Below are positions 44,387 to 53,052 of a stretch of DNA of 64,000 nucleotides, piece by piece (position 1 is the first letter of the stretch; each line of letters starts with the position of its first letter). A program made the position numbers and the translations under genes. The DNA is taken from NCBI GenBank assembly GCA_965370555.1, contig CBDUVB010000002.1, forward strand, positions 1 through 64,000, given 5' to 3'. Origin of the DNA: JAJOKK01 sp965370555. GTDB lineage: Bacteria > Bipolaricaulota > Bipolaricaulia > UBA7950 > UBA9294. Below the pieces are notes generated by a model. The model saw only the letters and a program-made list of their open reading frames with translations, ran no database searches and had not been told where the DNA came from.

Positions 44387-45161
44387 CAGGCAACTCCTCT
44401 CGCTTTGGCACGGTGATCTGGTACTTCGAGTCGAGCTGGCCTCCCTTGTAGAGTTGGCGTTTCCCCTTACCAAGATCGACTCGTGAGGGATCCATACGGC
44501 CAAACCAGGCATGCCCAACCGTCTCCGCGCTCCAAAGAAACAGCCGTTTGACCTTCACTGATCGGCAGTTCACCAAAAGGTCCTGTACTACATTCGGCCG
44601 TAGTGTGCTGAGTCCTTCCATCAGCTGATACGCTTGTTCGACGTCGTCATTCGTTCTGGCGAGACGCATCTGCTCCATAATAGCCCGTTCTGCACTCGAT
44701 ATGACGACTTCGAATCCACCGCAGTCCAGTTTAGCGGTGGCCTTGTCCGGAACGTGCTCAAGCAGGGACAGGCAACGGTGTTCCAGGTTGGCCTCCCACC
44801 GGTAATTCCTGAACCATGCTGGTAGCTGTTCCGGCTGGTCGCTTACCAGGATGACCTTCTTTTGCCGCCCAAGAGGAACGAAGTGGGATAGCCCCTGCAA
44901 TTCCAATGCGCTACGTCCCCCAACATGCACGGTCATGCCGAGCTGGGTCTGCAGGGCATAGAGGCCTCCCCGCCAGTCAACCTGATCGCCCGGCTGGGTG
45001 AACGCCCTTGCGCCGAAGCGCACTAGCCATCCAGATCCCACATGCCAGTTCGCCAGCTTGCTGGATACCCCAAGCCGGTTAAGCCATGCCTGGGTCGCGA
45101 CCGTTCCCTTCGGCCACTTCCGAAACACCTGGTTCATTTTTGATGGCTTCTTACTAGTCAT
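44379..45161 (-). CDS. AbiEi-type antitoxin/transcription regulator, orphan
   Basis: About 260 residues; I prefer the ATG at 45161, which has GAGG about 9 bases upstream, over that at 45170. N-terminal winged-helix part (TQAWLNRLGVSSKLANWHVG) and the AbiEi_3-type block HVGGRSALELQGLSHFVPLG are clear; a C-terminal antitoxin domain follows. In intact type IV AbiE systems this protein represses the operon and counters AbiEii. Here the toxin downstream is only a stub, so the antitoxin is an orphan. Intact length suggests recent loss or a retained regulatory role. Confidence 0.78.
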   Translation of the reverse strand: MTSKKPSKMNQVFRKWPKGTVATQAWLNRLGVSSKLANWHVGSGWLVRFGARAFTQPGDQVDWRGGLYALQTQLGMTVHVGGRSALELQGLSHFVPLGRQKKVILVSDQPEQLPAWFRNYRWEANLEHRCLSLLEHVPDKATAKLDCGGFEVVISSAERAIMEQMRLARTNDDVEQAYQLMEGLSTLRPNVVQDLLVNCRSVKVKRLFLWSAETVGHAWFGRMDPSRVDLGKGKRQLYKGGQLDSKYQITVPKREELPGV

Positions 45162-45170
45162 CCTAGTCAT

Positions 45171-45673
45171 CCTCGTGTAAGTCTAAACCAATAATCAGTT
45201 CAGTTCGCTTTTCCAACCAATTATCTAGCACACCTGGTTGTTTGTCAACTGAAATAAACCATCCAAGAGCCTCTCCAACACACAGCGCCACACTCCGTCA
45301 GCAGGAACAGCAGGATGACCGGCATAGGCACTCGGACTAATAGCAACAAAGGTATAATAGGGCTGACGGGAAAAGTAGCGACTCTCTGCAAAGAGAGAAG
45401 CGGACTGAAGCTCCACCATAAGGGCGGGAAGATCAAGCTCGTCGCAGAACAAGGTGTGCCGTTCGGTCTTTGGATCCCCGGTGAGAATCGCCGAAGATCA
45501 GGATAAGTGGCTGTTCAGGCATGGGTCCTCGCTGAGCAGTAGGAATACCCGATCATAGCCTGAAGGACGTAGGCAATGATGGAGCGAGGTCGTCAAGCGT
45601 TCAGCCGATGTCGCGACGGTTGGCTTCTTATGTTGCGTTACTTAGAGCGTTCCAAAAAGGCACCAGTAGTGCT
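45171..45673. other. Intergenic region containing a holA 5' fragment
   Basis: About 500 bases. 45372-45522 is a diverged and internally deleted copy of the holA 5' end, described separately. The rest shows no gene; the minus-strand promoter of the AbiEi gene should lie at about 45180-45240. Confidence 0.45.
45372..45522 (-). pseudogene. holA 5' fragment, copy 2
   Basis: Starts at ATG 45522 as MPEQPLILIFGD, like the real holA, then loses about 45 bases and shifts frame, and ends within DELDLPALMVELQSASLFAES (the stretch at holA residues 43-63). It carries several substitutions relative to the real gene at 41836-42028, so it is older than copy 3. Confidence 0.75.
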
Positions 45674-46396
45674 TCACTCTTCTGCTCCTTTTTTGCTGGA
45701 ACCTGATCTTCTGATCCGATATGCAAGATACAATAACTGGGATAGCATTGCGACGGAGTCAGCGATTAGCCTTACGTGTGAGCCTTCTTTCTCTTCCCAT
45801 TTCACTGGGATTTCAAGAATGCGGTAGCCTCTTTCCTTTGCGCGATAGAGGATCTCGACATCCCATACATAGCCTGTTGTCACGGTCTGCTGGAGGAGTT
45901 CTCTCAGAATGCTTCTCCGAAATGCTTTGAAACCACATTGGGTGTCAGCAAAGTCCGTGGTTATCAACAGTTTCCTCAGCAGAGTGAACGCCTCTCCAAG
46001 TAACGCTCTCAAAGGTGCTCTTTGAGTTCCCTTACTCCTGACTCCAATCACTATATCGTAAGATCCCGCCAGATGCTCCAGAAACGGCATGGCTGATTCT
46101 ATTGGTACTGCCAAGTCAGCGTCTGTAAGCAAAACATTAGGATATCTCGCAGCAACAACGCCTCTACAAATTGATAAACCTTTTCCCATCCGCAAATCGT
46201 TGACTACGAGAGTGCATTCCGGAAACATACTACGTACTGCGACAGATGTCGAATCTTGGCTGTTATCGTCCACGATGATTATTTCGTATGGAACCCCAAA
46301 AGTCTTGAAGCAGTTAGAGATGTGCCGAATTGTTGTAGGTATCCGGTTGACTTCATTGTACACAGGGATTATAACGCTCGTGCTTGCTTCATTCAT
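45674..46396 (-). CDS. Family 2 glycosyltransferase, dolichol-phosphate mannose synthase-like
   Basis: 240 residues. TSVIIPVYNEVNRIPTTI and EIIIVDDNSQDST start the GT-A fold, LLTDADLAVP is the DxD metal site, and DTQCGFKAFRR is typical of DPM1/ALG5-type enzymes that load sugar onto a polyprenyl phosphate. There is no membrane domain in the chain. The start overlaps the end of the membrane protein gene on the same strand by eight bases, so the two probably work together in envelope glycan synthesis. Confidence 0.86.
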   Translation of the reverse strand: MNEASTSVIIPVYNEVNRIPTTIRHISNCFKTFGVPYEIIIVDDNSQDSTSVAVRSMFPECTLVVNDLRMGKGLSICRGVVAARYPNVLLTDADLAVPIESAMPFLEHLAGSYDIVIGVRSKGTQRAPLRALLGEAFTLLRKLLITTDFADTQCGFKAFRRSILRELLQQTVTTGYVWDVEILYRAKERGYRILEIPVKWEEKEGSHVRLIADSVAMLSQLLYLAYRIRRSGSSKKGAEE

Positions 46397-47048
46397 TCTT
46401 CATGAGTCTCCCGATCGCTGCAGATCGAGCTCGGAGACTACAGACAATCCATATGGCAAGGGGAACCGTAGCAGCTGTCGTGATTACCCACACTATACCT
46501 ATCGGTTTTCCGAAAAGGGTTGTGTTCGCCCATAGATTCGAGAGGATAGCTACCCAAGACAAAATTGCAGGAATGGATAGAACCACGTATCTACTACCTG
46601 CTAAGAACGAATCTCCCGGCCTGCGCATATTATCAACAACAAACCTCTCCCAGGAAAACGCTTTCCTTGCAGGACGGTTGGCGCATCTTACTCGGGGCGC
46701 CAGCTTCTCTTCTATGCACTGAGCTAAGCCTAAGATGTAAGCATCTTGACGGAAATAAACTAAAACAAGGAACCAATAGACAGGGATGATTGCTAGTAAA
46801 ACCCAGAGGAACGTCTCCGAAAGAGCCAGCAGCTCCAGTGCCCCTGATTCTCCTGGTGTGGACGAACGAGCAGCCAGCACGCCCAAGAACCCGAGGAAAC
46901 CTCCGAATAGCAGAATCGCAATATGTACGAAATTATGCTCGATTTGCATCCGCGTTACAATTTCTTGTCTCAGCGTTCTGTATTCCTCCAGGATCACTTC
47001 GAGTTCTTCCTTGACTTCAACTTCGTCTTCCTTAGGTTGCTTTTCCAC
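46389..47048 (-). CDS. Membrane protein, unknown function
   Basis: 219 residues from a GTG at 47048 with GGAGGAACC upstream. An acidic N-terminal helix (KEDEVEVKEELEVILEEYRT) is followed by four hydrophobic segments (HIAILLFGGFLGFLGVLA, FLWVLLAIIPVYWFLVLVY, SIPAILSWVAILSNLW, VWVITTAATVPLAIWIVC). I do not recognise the family. It may anchor or partner the glycosyltransferase encoded immediately after it. Confidence 0.65.
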   Translation of the reverse strand: MEKQPKEDEVEVKEELEVILEEYRTLRQEIVTRMQIEHNFVHIAILLFGGFLGFLGVLAARSSTPGESGALELLALSETFLWVLLAIIPVYWFLVLVYFRQDAYILGLAQCIEEKLAPRVRCANRPARKAFSWERFVVDNMRRPGDSFLAGSRYVVLSIPAILSWVAILSNLWANTTLFGKPIGIVWVITTAATVPLAIWIVCSLRARSAAIGRLMKNE

Positions 47049-47454
47049 CGCGGTTCCTCCTTACTTGGCGTACTCACCCATAAGAGTAATAAGATTTGAC
47101 CTTTTAGCCAATCGTCCTTGGCTCTCTCGAACAACGCTTTAACCTCCCCCGCCGACACAGGTTGTCCTACGCCCCTATTCGAACCAATCACCTACTGCAT
47201 AGCCGCGCGCAGAACTACCCCGGACCGCGAGTTACCGCAGTTGCTGACCATTGTACTTAGCAATCCTAGTTACGCGACCGAAGCTTCCTTTTGTTGTAAC
47301 ATCAGACGGTGGCGAAACCAACATAAGCATCTGCGTAACGCAATCAACATTGGGATTCCGGGGACACAAACCATAGTTCCGTGAAGCGCTATGTGAATCG
47401 GAGTATGTGTCCCCCGATTCCCAGTATCCTCGCTATGCCCTCTTCCCCCTTGCG
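47049..47454. other. Intergenic region with a REP-like inverted repeat
   Basis: About 400 bases between two minus-strand genes. It holds the inverted repeat at 47351-47423 and, on the minus strand, a 65-codon open frame from 47191 (VSAGEVKALFERAKDDWLKG) that overlaps the next gene and may be chance or a remnant. Confidence 0.4.
47351..47423. repeat. REP-like inverted repeat with GGGGACACA ends
   Basis: TGGGATTCCGGGGACACA (47351-47368) and TGTGTCCCCCGATTCCCA (47406-47423) are inverted with 16 of 18 positions pairing around a 37-base centre. Ends of this type (GGGGACACA) typically flank RAYT/IS200-like transposase genes; no transposase is present. Confidence 0.65.
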
Positions 47455-48753
47455 TCAGCCTTTGCCATCACCTGCTGCTAGCCAGACCTCGACTTCCTCT
47501 GCAGTCACTGTCTCGAATGCGATCTGCTCTCCCTCGCTCTTGATGGGGGTCAGTGGATTCAAGACAAGGGGATTGAGAGCAGTTACATCTCCATTGAGTG
47601 CTCTAAGAATAGAGGTCGACAATCTGACGATGTTCTCTTCCTCATCCGCAATTACTAAGGGGAATATGAGGCTGTCATTGCCAACGTCAACTTCGCCATC
47701 GGTCTTTGCGCGGTCCACATGCTTGGATACGAAGTCAGAGACGTTCGTCTGGAGATCCAGGCATAGGGTACGAAGTCTTTCGATGTGCGCCCGGAGTTGG
47801 AAGAGTCTGTTCGTGAATGGCGTGAATTCATATGACGCTTTGGTTATGTCGTATTTGAGGAAGCGGCCCGACGCCAGTGCTTGATCCAAGAAGCGAGTTG
47901 AAAGTTTCCGACCCCTGCTGGTCGTAATGGAGTACGCGACAAGCCATCGCAGATACTTGCCGCGCATTCGGCTCCGGTCGCCAAGGCTGCCATCAAAGCA
48001 GCGACGTGCGTATGAAGCCCAAACATAGGCGGGCCTTATGCCATGCTTCCCTTTCTCCATGAGGAGCGCGCTGTTCTCGAGGATCTCACGCCGGAGGTTG
48101 GCCTTGAGTGCGGAGTCTACTAGCGTATCTGAGATACCAAGATGTACTCGGAGAACGTCGACGATGTCACGAAACGTCGTGAAACTGTGAATCCAGTTGG
48201 CTCCTGGAAAAGGGGATTGCCCCTCGACTGCCGCTTTCATCTCACTTTGCCGAGAAACCTCATCAATGAATGACGAGATGGCTTCCACGTCGGTCATGAG
48301 AGGACTAGGATGGCTCGTGATACTACGTCTCTTGTTACAACTTAGACCAAGGTACGAACTCTCCAACTCGAGGAACAAAGCCAGCGCTTTCCGATCTTCT
48401 CTGATCTTCCACAGCTCATCACGCAGGAATGCCAGAATGCACAGCCTGCCATTGCAGGCCAACTTGTACGCCTTACGATACTCCATGCGAGTAATGCTGA
48501 TCCTATTTGGGATATCATAGAACGATCCAACACGTGATCCGATGAGAAGGATGTAGTAGTCAGCGCGCTCAATTGTTCGGAGACATGCTTCGTAGGTGTT
48601 CTTGTCGAGGGCTTTCGGGAAGTCGTTCTGCTCGGAGAGGAATACCTCATAGCCGAGTTTTTCAAGGTAGTATTTGATTGCGCTGCGAAGGTCACGGAAA
48701 TCCTGGATCGTAGAAGACACGAAGACTGCAGGCCTCTTTCCCATCATAAGCAT
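47455..48753 (-). CDS. DUF4062-domain protein (TIR-like N-terminus)
   Basis: 432 residues. The N-terminus AVFVSSTIQDFRDLRSAI, YEVFLSEQNDFP and ADYYILLIGSRVGS define DUF4062, a domain related to TIR-like nucleotide-binding folds and often found in NTPase-linked signalling or defence proteins. The remaining 280 residues are helical with no motif that I recognise, and no NTPase domain is fused. Three closely spaced ATG codons (48753, 48747, 48744) are possible starts. Island location supports a defence role, by inference only. Confidence 0.75.
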   Translation of the reverse strand: MLMMGKRPAVFVSSTIQDFRDLRSAIKYYLEKLGYEVFLSEQNDFPKALDKNTYEACLRTIERADYYILLIGSRVGSFYDIPNRISITRMEYRKAYKLACNGRLCILAFLRDELWKIREDRKALALFLELESSYLGLSCNKRRSITSHPSPLMTDVEAISSFIDEVSRQSEMKAAVEGQSPFPGANWIHSFTTFRDIVDVLRVHLGISDTLVDSALKANLRREILENSALLMEKGKHGIRPAYVWASYARRCFDGSLGDRSRMRGKYLRWLVAYSITTSRGRKLSTRFLDQALASGRFLKYDITKASYEFTPFTNRLFQLRAHIERLRTLCLDLQTNVSDFVSKHVDRAKTDGEVDVGNDSLIFPLVIADEEENIVRLSTSILRALNGDVTALNPLVLNPLTPIKSEGEQIAFETVTAEEVEVWLAAGDGKG

Positions 48754-49309
48754 TACCCCATCCTACAAGACACTAGAGTCTAGATCCTATTACGTGATGC
48801 TTGGACATGTAGAAGAAGCGAACCACAAATGACCAAGACAGGCTTCGGGCAGATCTTGGTTTTCGACCTCGTCATGCATGACGATACGCCTGATTGTAGA
48901 ATAGAGCACCTCTACGCACTTTCGCTAATTGGGGTATCCCGATCACCGTCTCACAGACCTTTCGAATATTCAACGTATCCCCCCATGAACAAGTACGCAC
49001 GTTAATAGATGAAAGGAGTGTACAGGTTAAAAGAGGGAACTGTCAAATCTTGTGAAGGGCGGAAAATCTAAAGAACGCATCCTTGGCAAAACTATCTGTT
49101 TGGGAAGATCAAGCTCGTCGCCGAACAAGGTGTGTCGTTCGGCCTTTGCGTCCCCTTCGAGAATCCTCGTGTGGCGAGCCTGCAGGGCCTGCTCGCAGCG
49201 GAAGGGGTCGCCAAAAGGCCTGCAACTGAACTGCTGTTCATGCTCATCTTGCATGCAACAACCCTCTTCCTTGTTCTGCTGGATATTCGCGGCTAATCTC
49301 AATGACGAC
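48754..49309. other. Intergenic region with holA 5' copy 3 at the right edge of the island
   Basis: About 550 bases. 49105-49203 is identical over 99 bases to 41891-41989 inside holA; it is described separately. No other gene is seen, although a plus-strand open frame runs through the fragment into the THEP1-like gene. Confidence 0.45.
49105..49239 (-). pseudogene. holA 5' fragment, copy 3
   Basis: Minus-strand reading gives FGDPFRCEQALQARHTRILE and on to FGDELDL, the same as holA residues 10-46, then unrelated sequence. The 99 bases at 49105-49203 match 41891-41989 without a difference that I can find, so the duplication is recent. It has the same orientation as holA. Confidence 0.85.
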
Positions 49310-49885
49310 ATGCCAGCAATCTCGCGAGTGTGCGATGAGATCATCTCCGTCATCAGCGATAGCCTACAAGGTGAGAACCACACGTGTATCATCATCCACG
49401 GGGAAATTGGGGTAGGGAAGACACGTCTCGCGGAACAGCTTGCCGCGGCACTTATCGAACGCAGGATCAAGACCGGAGGAGTTCTCTCTCCCCGGATTCT
49501 CGATGGGAATGAAACCATTGGCTACACGATTCACGATCTCTCAACAGGTGAGGAAGAGCCGTTCATCAGGCTGACCCCACCAGGGATCCCGATTGGCAAA
49601 TTCTATCTGATGGAAGATGGATTAGCATTTGCTCGTGCAGCGATCGAACACGCTACAAGAGCCATGCAAGTCGTATTCGTCGATGAGGTCGGTCGTCTCG
49701 AGTGCGATGGTAAAGGACACGCCCCGGCTGTGCGAACGCTATTACGCTCGCAAGCACTTCCGGTGCTCCTCGTTCGCTCCTCTTTTGTCGAGCGAGTGGT
49801 TGAGACCTTCGGGATCGCGCGCTATGAGCTCCTTTCCGTCGAATCAGGCCTCTCGGATTTCCTTCCGGAAGAAGGACGCCCATGA
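49310..49885 (+). CDS. Nucleoside-triphosphatase, THEP1-like
   Basis: 191 residues from the ATG at 49310; the open frame starts at 49052 but its first part is antisense to the holA fragment. Walker A HGEIGVGKTRLAEQL, then RRIKTGGVLSP and VVFVDEVGRLECDGKG (Walker B) are the hallmarks of the NTPase_1/THEP1 family, which hydrolyses NTPs in vitro and may act on nucleotides or RNA. The ribosome site is weak, and the original 5' end may have been displaced by the island. The stop overlaps the next gene (ATGA). Confidence 0.78.
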   Translation: MPAISRVCDEIISVISDSLQGENHTCIIIHGEIGVGKTRLAEQLAAALIERRIKTGGVLSPRILDGNETIGYTIHDLSTGEEEPFIRLTPPGIPIGKFYLMEDGLAFARAAIEHATRAMQVVFVDEVGRLECDGKGHAPAVRTLLRSQALPVLLVRSSFVERVVETFGIARYELLSVESGLSDFLPEEGRP

Positions 49886-50298
49886 GCGATCGGTTCTGGG
49901 AGATCGTTGAAGGAGTTAGGTTTCCCATCTTTGTGACCAATGGAAAGGACGGGTTTCCACAGGCGCGGCCGATGACCATCCTTCTCCGTGCGGGGAGGGC
50001 CATCTGGTTTGCCACCTCCCGAAGATCGAATAAGGTGAGTGAGATCGCGGCCGACCCAAGAGTGACGATCTTCTTTATCGATACGGTTCTATTCAACTAC
50101 GCTTATCTGCACGGGCGGGCGCGCCTTATCACAGACTCGGAGGAGAAGCGAAAGCTCTGGCAGGAGGCCTGGACGGATGATTGGCCGGAAGGGCCGTCCG
50201 ATCCGGACTACGTTCTCATCGAGGTAGTGGGGGAGTACGGCACGTACTACTACGGCGATAGCGATGAGTCCGGTGATGTGACGTTGTTTTTACATTAA
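49882..50298 (+). CDS. Pyridoxamine 5'-phosphate oxidase-like FMN-binding protein
   Basis: 138 residues with a split-barrel flavin fold: FVTNGKDGFPQARPMTILL, IWFATSRRSNKVSEI, DPRVTIFFID and HGRARLITDSEEKRKLW. These resemble the general-stress-protein-26 group more than true PdxH. It probably binds FMN or F420-like cofactors; the substrate is unknown. It is translationally coupled to the THEP1-like gene by a four-base overlap. Confidence 0.82.
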   Translation: MSDRFWEIVEGVRFPIFVTNGKDGFPQARPMTILLRAGRAIWFATSRRSNKVSEIAADPRVTIFFIDTVLFNYAYLHGRARLITDSEEKRKLWQEAWTDDWPEGPSDPDYVLIEVVGEYGTYYYGDSDESGDVTLFLH

Positions 50299-50331
50299 GG
50301 CGCAGCGTTTCATGGACTTCTGTAGAAGATC

Positions 50332-53052
50332 TTATTTTGAAGACACGTCAAGAGTTGTCACTGGAACGCCGGTAATCTCCTGTATGCGTTTGACAATCCA
50401 GCCATGACATGTAAACAGAAACACTTGGCGCTTCTGCGCAATCTGGGAAAGGATCTGTACCCCTGTCTCGAAACGTTGATCATCCCAGTTAATCAGTACT
50501 TCATCTAATACAAGCGGTAGATGTTCATATGCTTCGTCTAGGTGGTCAATCACGGCCAGTCTAAACGCAAGGAAGATCTGATCAAGTGTCCCGCCACTTA
50601 ACGGAAAAGCAATTGGACGATCTTCTCCTGATTTGCTGATCACTGCCAACCGTTCTTCTTCATCTTCCAGTGTGATGATGCGAGTGTAGCGCCCACTGGT
50701 TATCGTGTTTAAATACTCACCGGCCCGCTTCAGTACATCAGGTTGGTGTTCTTCACGAAACTGCCGATCAGCTTCCCTTAGTAAAGAAGCAAGCAGCATC
50801 AAGCGGTCATGCCGAGTACACACGTCCTCTATCTGTTCCTCGATGCTTTCTATCTTGCCGTCGAACTCGCCCACTGAAACATCTCCACGAGCATTATCTA
50901 TCTCGTTTTGCAATCTGGTTCCTTCTTCTCGCAGACGCTGCAGCTCTCCATCCTTGTCTTGGAGTTTGTCCCGCCTGATACGTGACTTCTCCACTTCCTC
51001 CTGATCTAGGACCCAGGCATCTACGTTGCCTTCTTCTAGATGGTGAATCTCTTCTTGCAATTCAGGCAGATCTGGATGATCCATCTCTAGTTGTTCTTCG
51101 ATGTTCTGAATCTTTCTCAGGATCCCTTGCAGTTCAGCGGCTCTTTTCAAGGTCTCATTCGGTGGCAAATTTTCCACCACGACTTGAGTGACATGCTTCA
51201 TGAACTCATCACGTGCTCCCGTAGCATCCTGTAGGGCTTTCTTTACCTCCTCTAGTTTTCCATTCATATCCTTAATATGCCTAGCAGCCTGGTTGAAGTC
51301 TCGCTGGTGATCCTTAGCCGTATCAAGGCGGTCTTCCAGACGATTTACTGCCTCTAGGCTCGCTTTCTGCTCTCCAAATTCTCCCACCAATTCTTGCAAT
51401 TCGTGTTGAGCGGCCTCCCAGTTTTCTTGTTGCTCTTGGAGGTGATAAGTCTTTTGCTTCCTTTCGCCGACATATAACCGCAGGCCCTCTACCGCCTGGT
51501 AGAGGAAGAGGTCGGGTTTCTCGATCAAGGCTGCGGCAAGAGGTAGGTCTTTCAGGATCTCTTTTACCTCCTCGCGTGCCTCGTTCCGTGCACCATCTGC
51601 TTCCCGCTTCTGTTTTTGCAGTCGCTCAATCTCGTCCTGGCGCTGAGCTTCCAGGAGGCTGCGCTGATGTCGGATGAAGAAGTTAAACACCAAAGCCGTA
51701 ATGCCGATCAGTGTCAGGGTAGATCCAGGTGTGATAGCGGCGTGGGAGAACCAGATCCCGAGCAAGACTGCCAGGAGACCTACTGTGATAGCTCCCACTG
51801 TAGCCCAGCCGGGCAGTTCGCCGATCATCCGTACGGGAGCAACACTTTCGATTGCAGTTTGCCGCTGTTCGACTGCCTTCTCCTTCTCCTGGAAGTTGTT
51901 GGTTCTTGTCTTTAACTCAGGGAGTACTATCCCTTCAACGGTTAGAGAAAAATCATCACGCCAGGGCTCGGCAAGGATACTCGCAGCAGTCGATTCCAGA
52001 GATCGCTGGAGCTCATCCACATCACGCTCGATCTTCTCTATGTTATGTTGTTCCTGCTCATGAGCGGTCACACGATGTGCCCAACTATCAATCTTTTCTG
52101 CACGTTCCAGAATAGAGCGATCTTCCTCGATGAATCGTTCCTGAACATCAAGTTGTGTCTTCCCTTCTTCTTTCAGTCGTTTGATAGCTTGCTCTGCGTC
52201 TTCGACATGGTCGCACAAGTGCCTGTATTCAGTCTCCAAGCCATCTGGTAGGCGTTGGGTTGCCTCAATATCAGGGATATTAGAGTGCCACTTTCCAATC
52301 TTATCCAGCCACTTTTTTAGTGGAAGCAGCAGATCGGCCTTGCGTAACTGCGCACTCAGTTTGGCTAGCTCTTCTTCAAGAGTACTTATCAGTTTTTCGA
52401 CTTCGTGAGTCCTTTTCGCTTTATTGCGTATGGCCTGATCTCTTTCCACGGTCTGCTTACGGTCTTTCCTAGCGTCCTTCAATTTGCCTCTAAGATCTAC
52501 GTACAGGGGCTTCCCCCTCTTATCGTTCCGCCAAAGTTTTTGGGCCTGCTTCTCAAGGTCAGCGATGACCTGCCGTGTCGGGTTGAGTAGCTCGGCACCA
52601 AGCCCACTAAGCAATAGGTCGTCGATCTGCTTTCTCTGTGCTTTCTCAAGCGAGCGCATGTTCGCCTGGGTGAGCGCGTATAGCGCTTTGTAGAGAGTCA
52701 TACTCACATGCTGCACGAAGGGGAGGTCGTGGTTGGCTAGCTCCTGGGCGCGGTCATCGCGGATGAGACGCCCCTGGGGAGTACTTGTCAGCTTCCTCCA
52801 TACCTCTGCCCGAGTGCCATCCTGAAGAGTTAGCACTGCTCGTAGTTCGGGGTATCTATCCACATGCCATGGGTGGTAGGGAAAATCCGACACGGGATAA
52901 AAACCGTACAAAAGGGTGGTCAGAAGGTTGAATAGCGTGGACTTCCCGGCTTCATTCAAGCCGTGGACAATCACCAAGTTTTCGGATACGTTCGGAATGC
53001 TGCGGTCGACAAAACAACCAAATGAGCCGATCTCTAGCTTCTCAACTCTCAT
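50332..53052 (-). CDS. YhaN-like (SbcC/Rad50-type) ATPase
   Basis: 906 residues. N-terminal half-ATPase with EIGSFGCFVDRSIPN and Walker A HGLNEAGKSTLFNLL near residue 34; long coiled coils from about 180 to 400 and 470 to 730; two membrane-like hydrophobic stretches in the centre (WATVGAITVGLLAVLLGIWF); and a C-terminal half with signature PLSGGTLDQIFLAFRLA and Walker B PLVLDEVLINWD. The mid-chain hydrophobic pair is the YhaN trait. It works with the phosphoesterase encoded upstream (ATGA overlap) in DNA end processing, probably at the membrane. Confidence 0.88.
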   Translation of the reverse strand: MRVEKLEIGSFGCFVDRSIPNVSENLVIVHGLNEAGKSTLFNLLTTLLYGFYPVSDFPYHPWHVDRYPELRAVLTLQDGTRAEVWRKLTSTPQGRLIRDDRAQELANHDLPFVQHVSMTLYKALYALTQANMRSLEKAQRKQIDDLLLSGLGAELLNPTRQVIADLEKQAQKLWRNDKRGKPLYVDLRGKLKDARKDRKQTVERDQAIRNKAKRTHEVEKLISTLEEELAKLSAQLRKADLLLPLKKWLDKIGKWHSNIPDIEATQRLPDGLETEYRHLCDHVEDAEQAIKRLKEEGKTQLDVQERFIEEDRSILERAEKIDSWAHRVTAHEQEQHNIEKIERDVDELQRSLESTAASILAEPWRDDFSLTVEGIVLPELKTRTNNFQEKEKAVEQRQTAIESVAPVRMIGELPGWATVGAITVGLLAVLLGIWFSHAAITPGSTLTLIGITALVFNFFIRHQRSLLEAQRQDEIERLQKQKREADGARNEAREEVKEILKDLPLAAALIEKPDLFLYQAVEGLRLYVGERKQKTYHLQEQQENWEAAQHELQELVGEFGEQKASLEAVNRLEDRLDTAKDHQRDFNQAARHIKDMNGKLEEVKKALQDATGARDEFMKHVTQVVVENLPPNETLKRAAELQGILRKIQNIEEQLEMDHPDLPELQEEIHHLEEGNVDAWVLDQEEVEKSRIRRDKLQDKDGELQRLREEGTRLQNEIDNARGDVSVGEFDGKIESIEEQIEDVCTRHDRLMLLASLLREADRQFREEHQPDVLKRAGEYLNTITSGRYTRIITLEDEEERLAVISKSGEDRPIAFPLSGGTLDQIFLAFRLAVIDHLDEAYEHLPLVLDEVLINWDDQRFETGVQILSQIAQKRQVFLFTCHGWIVKRIQEITGVPVTTLDVSSK

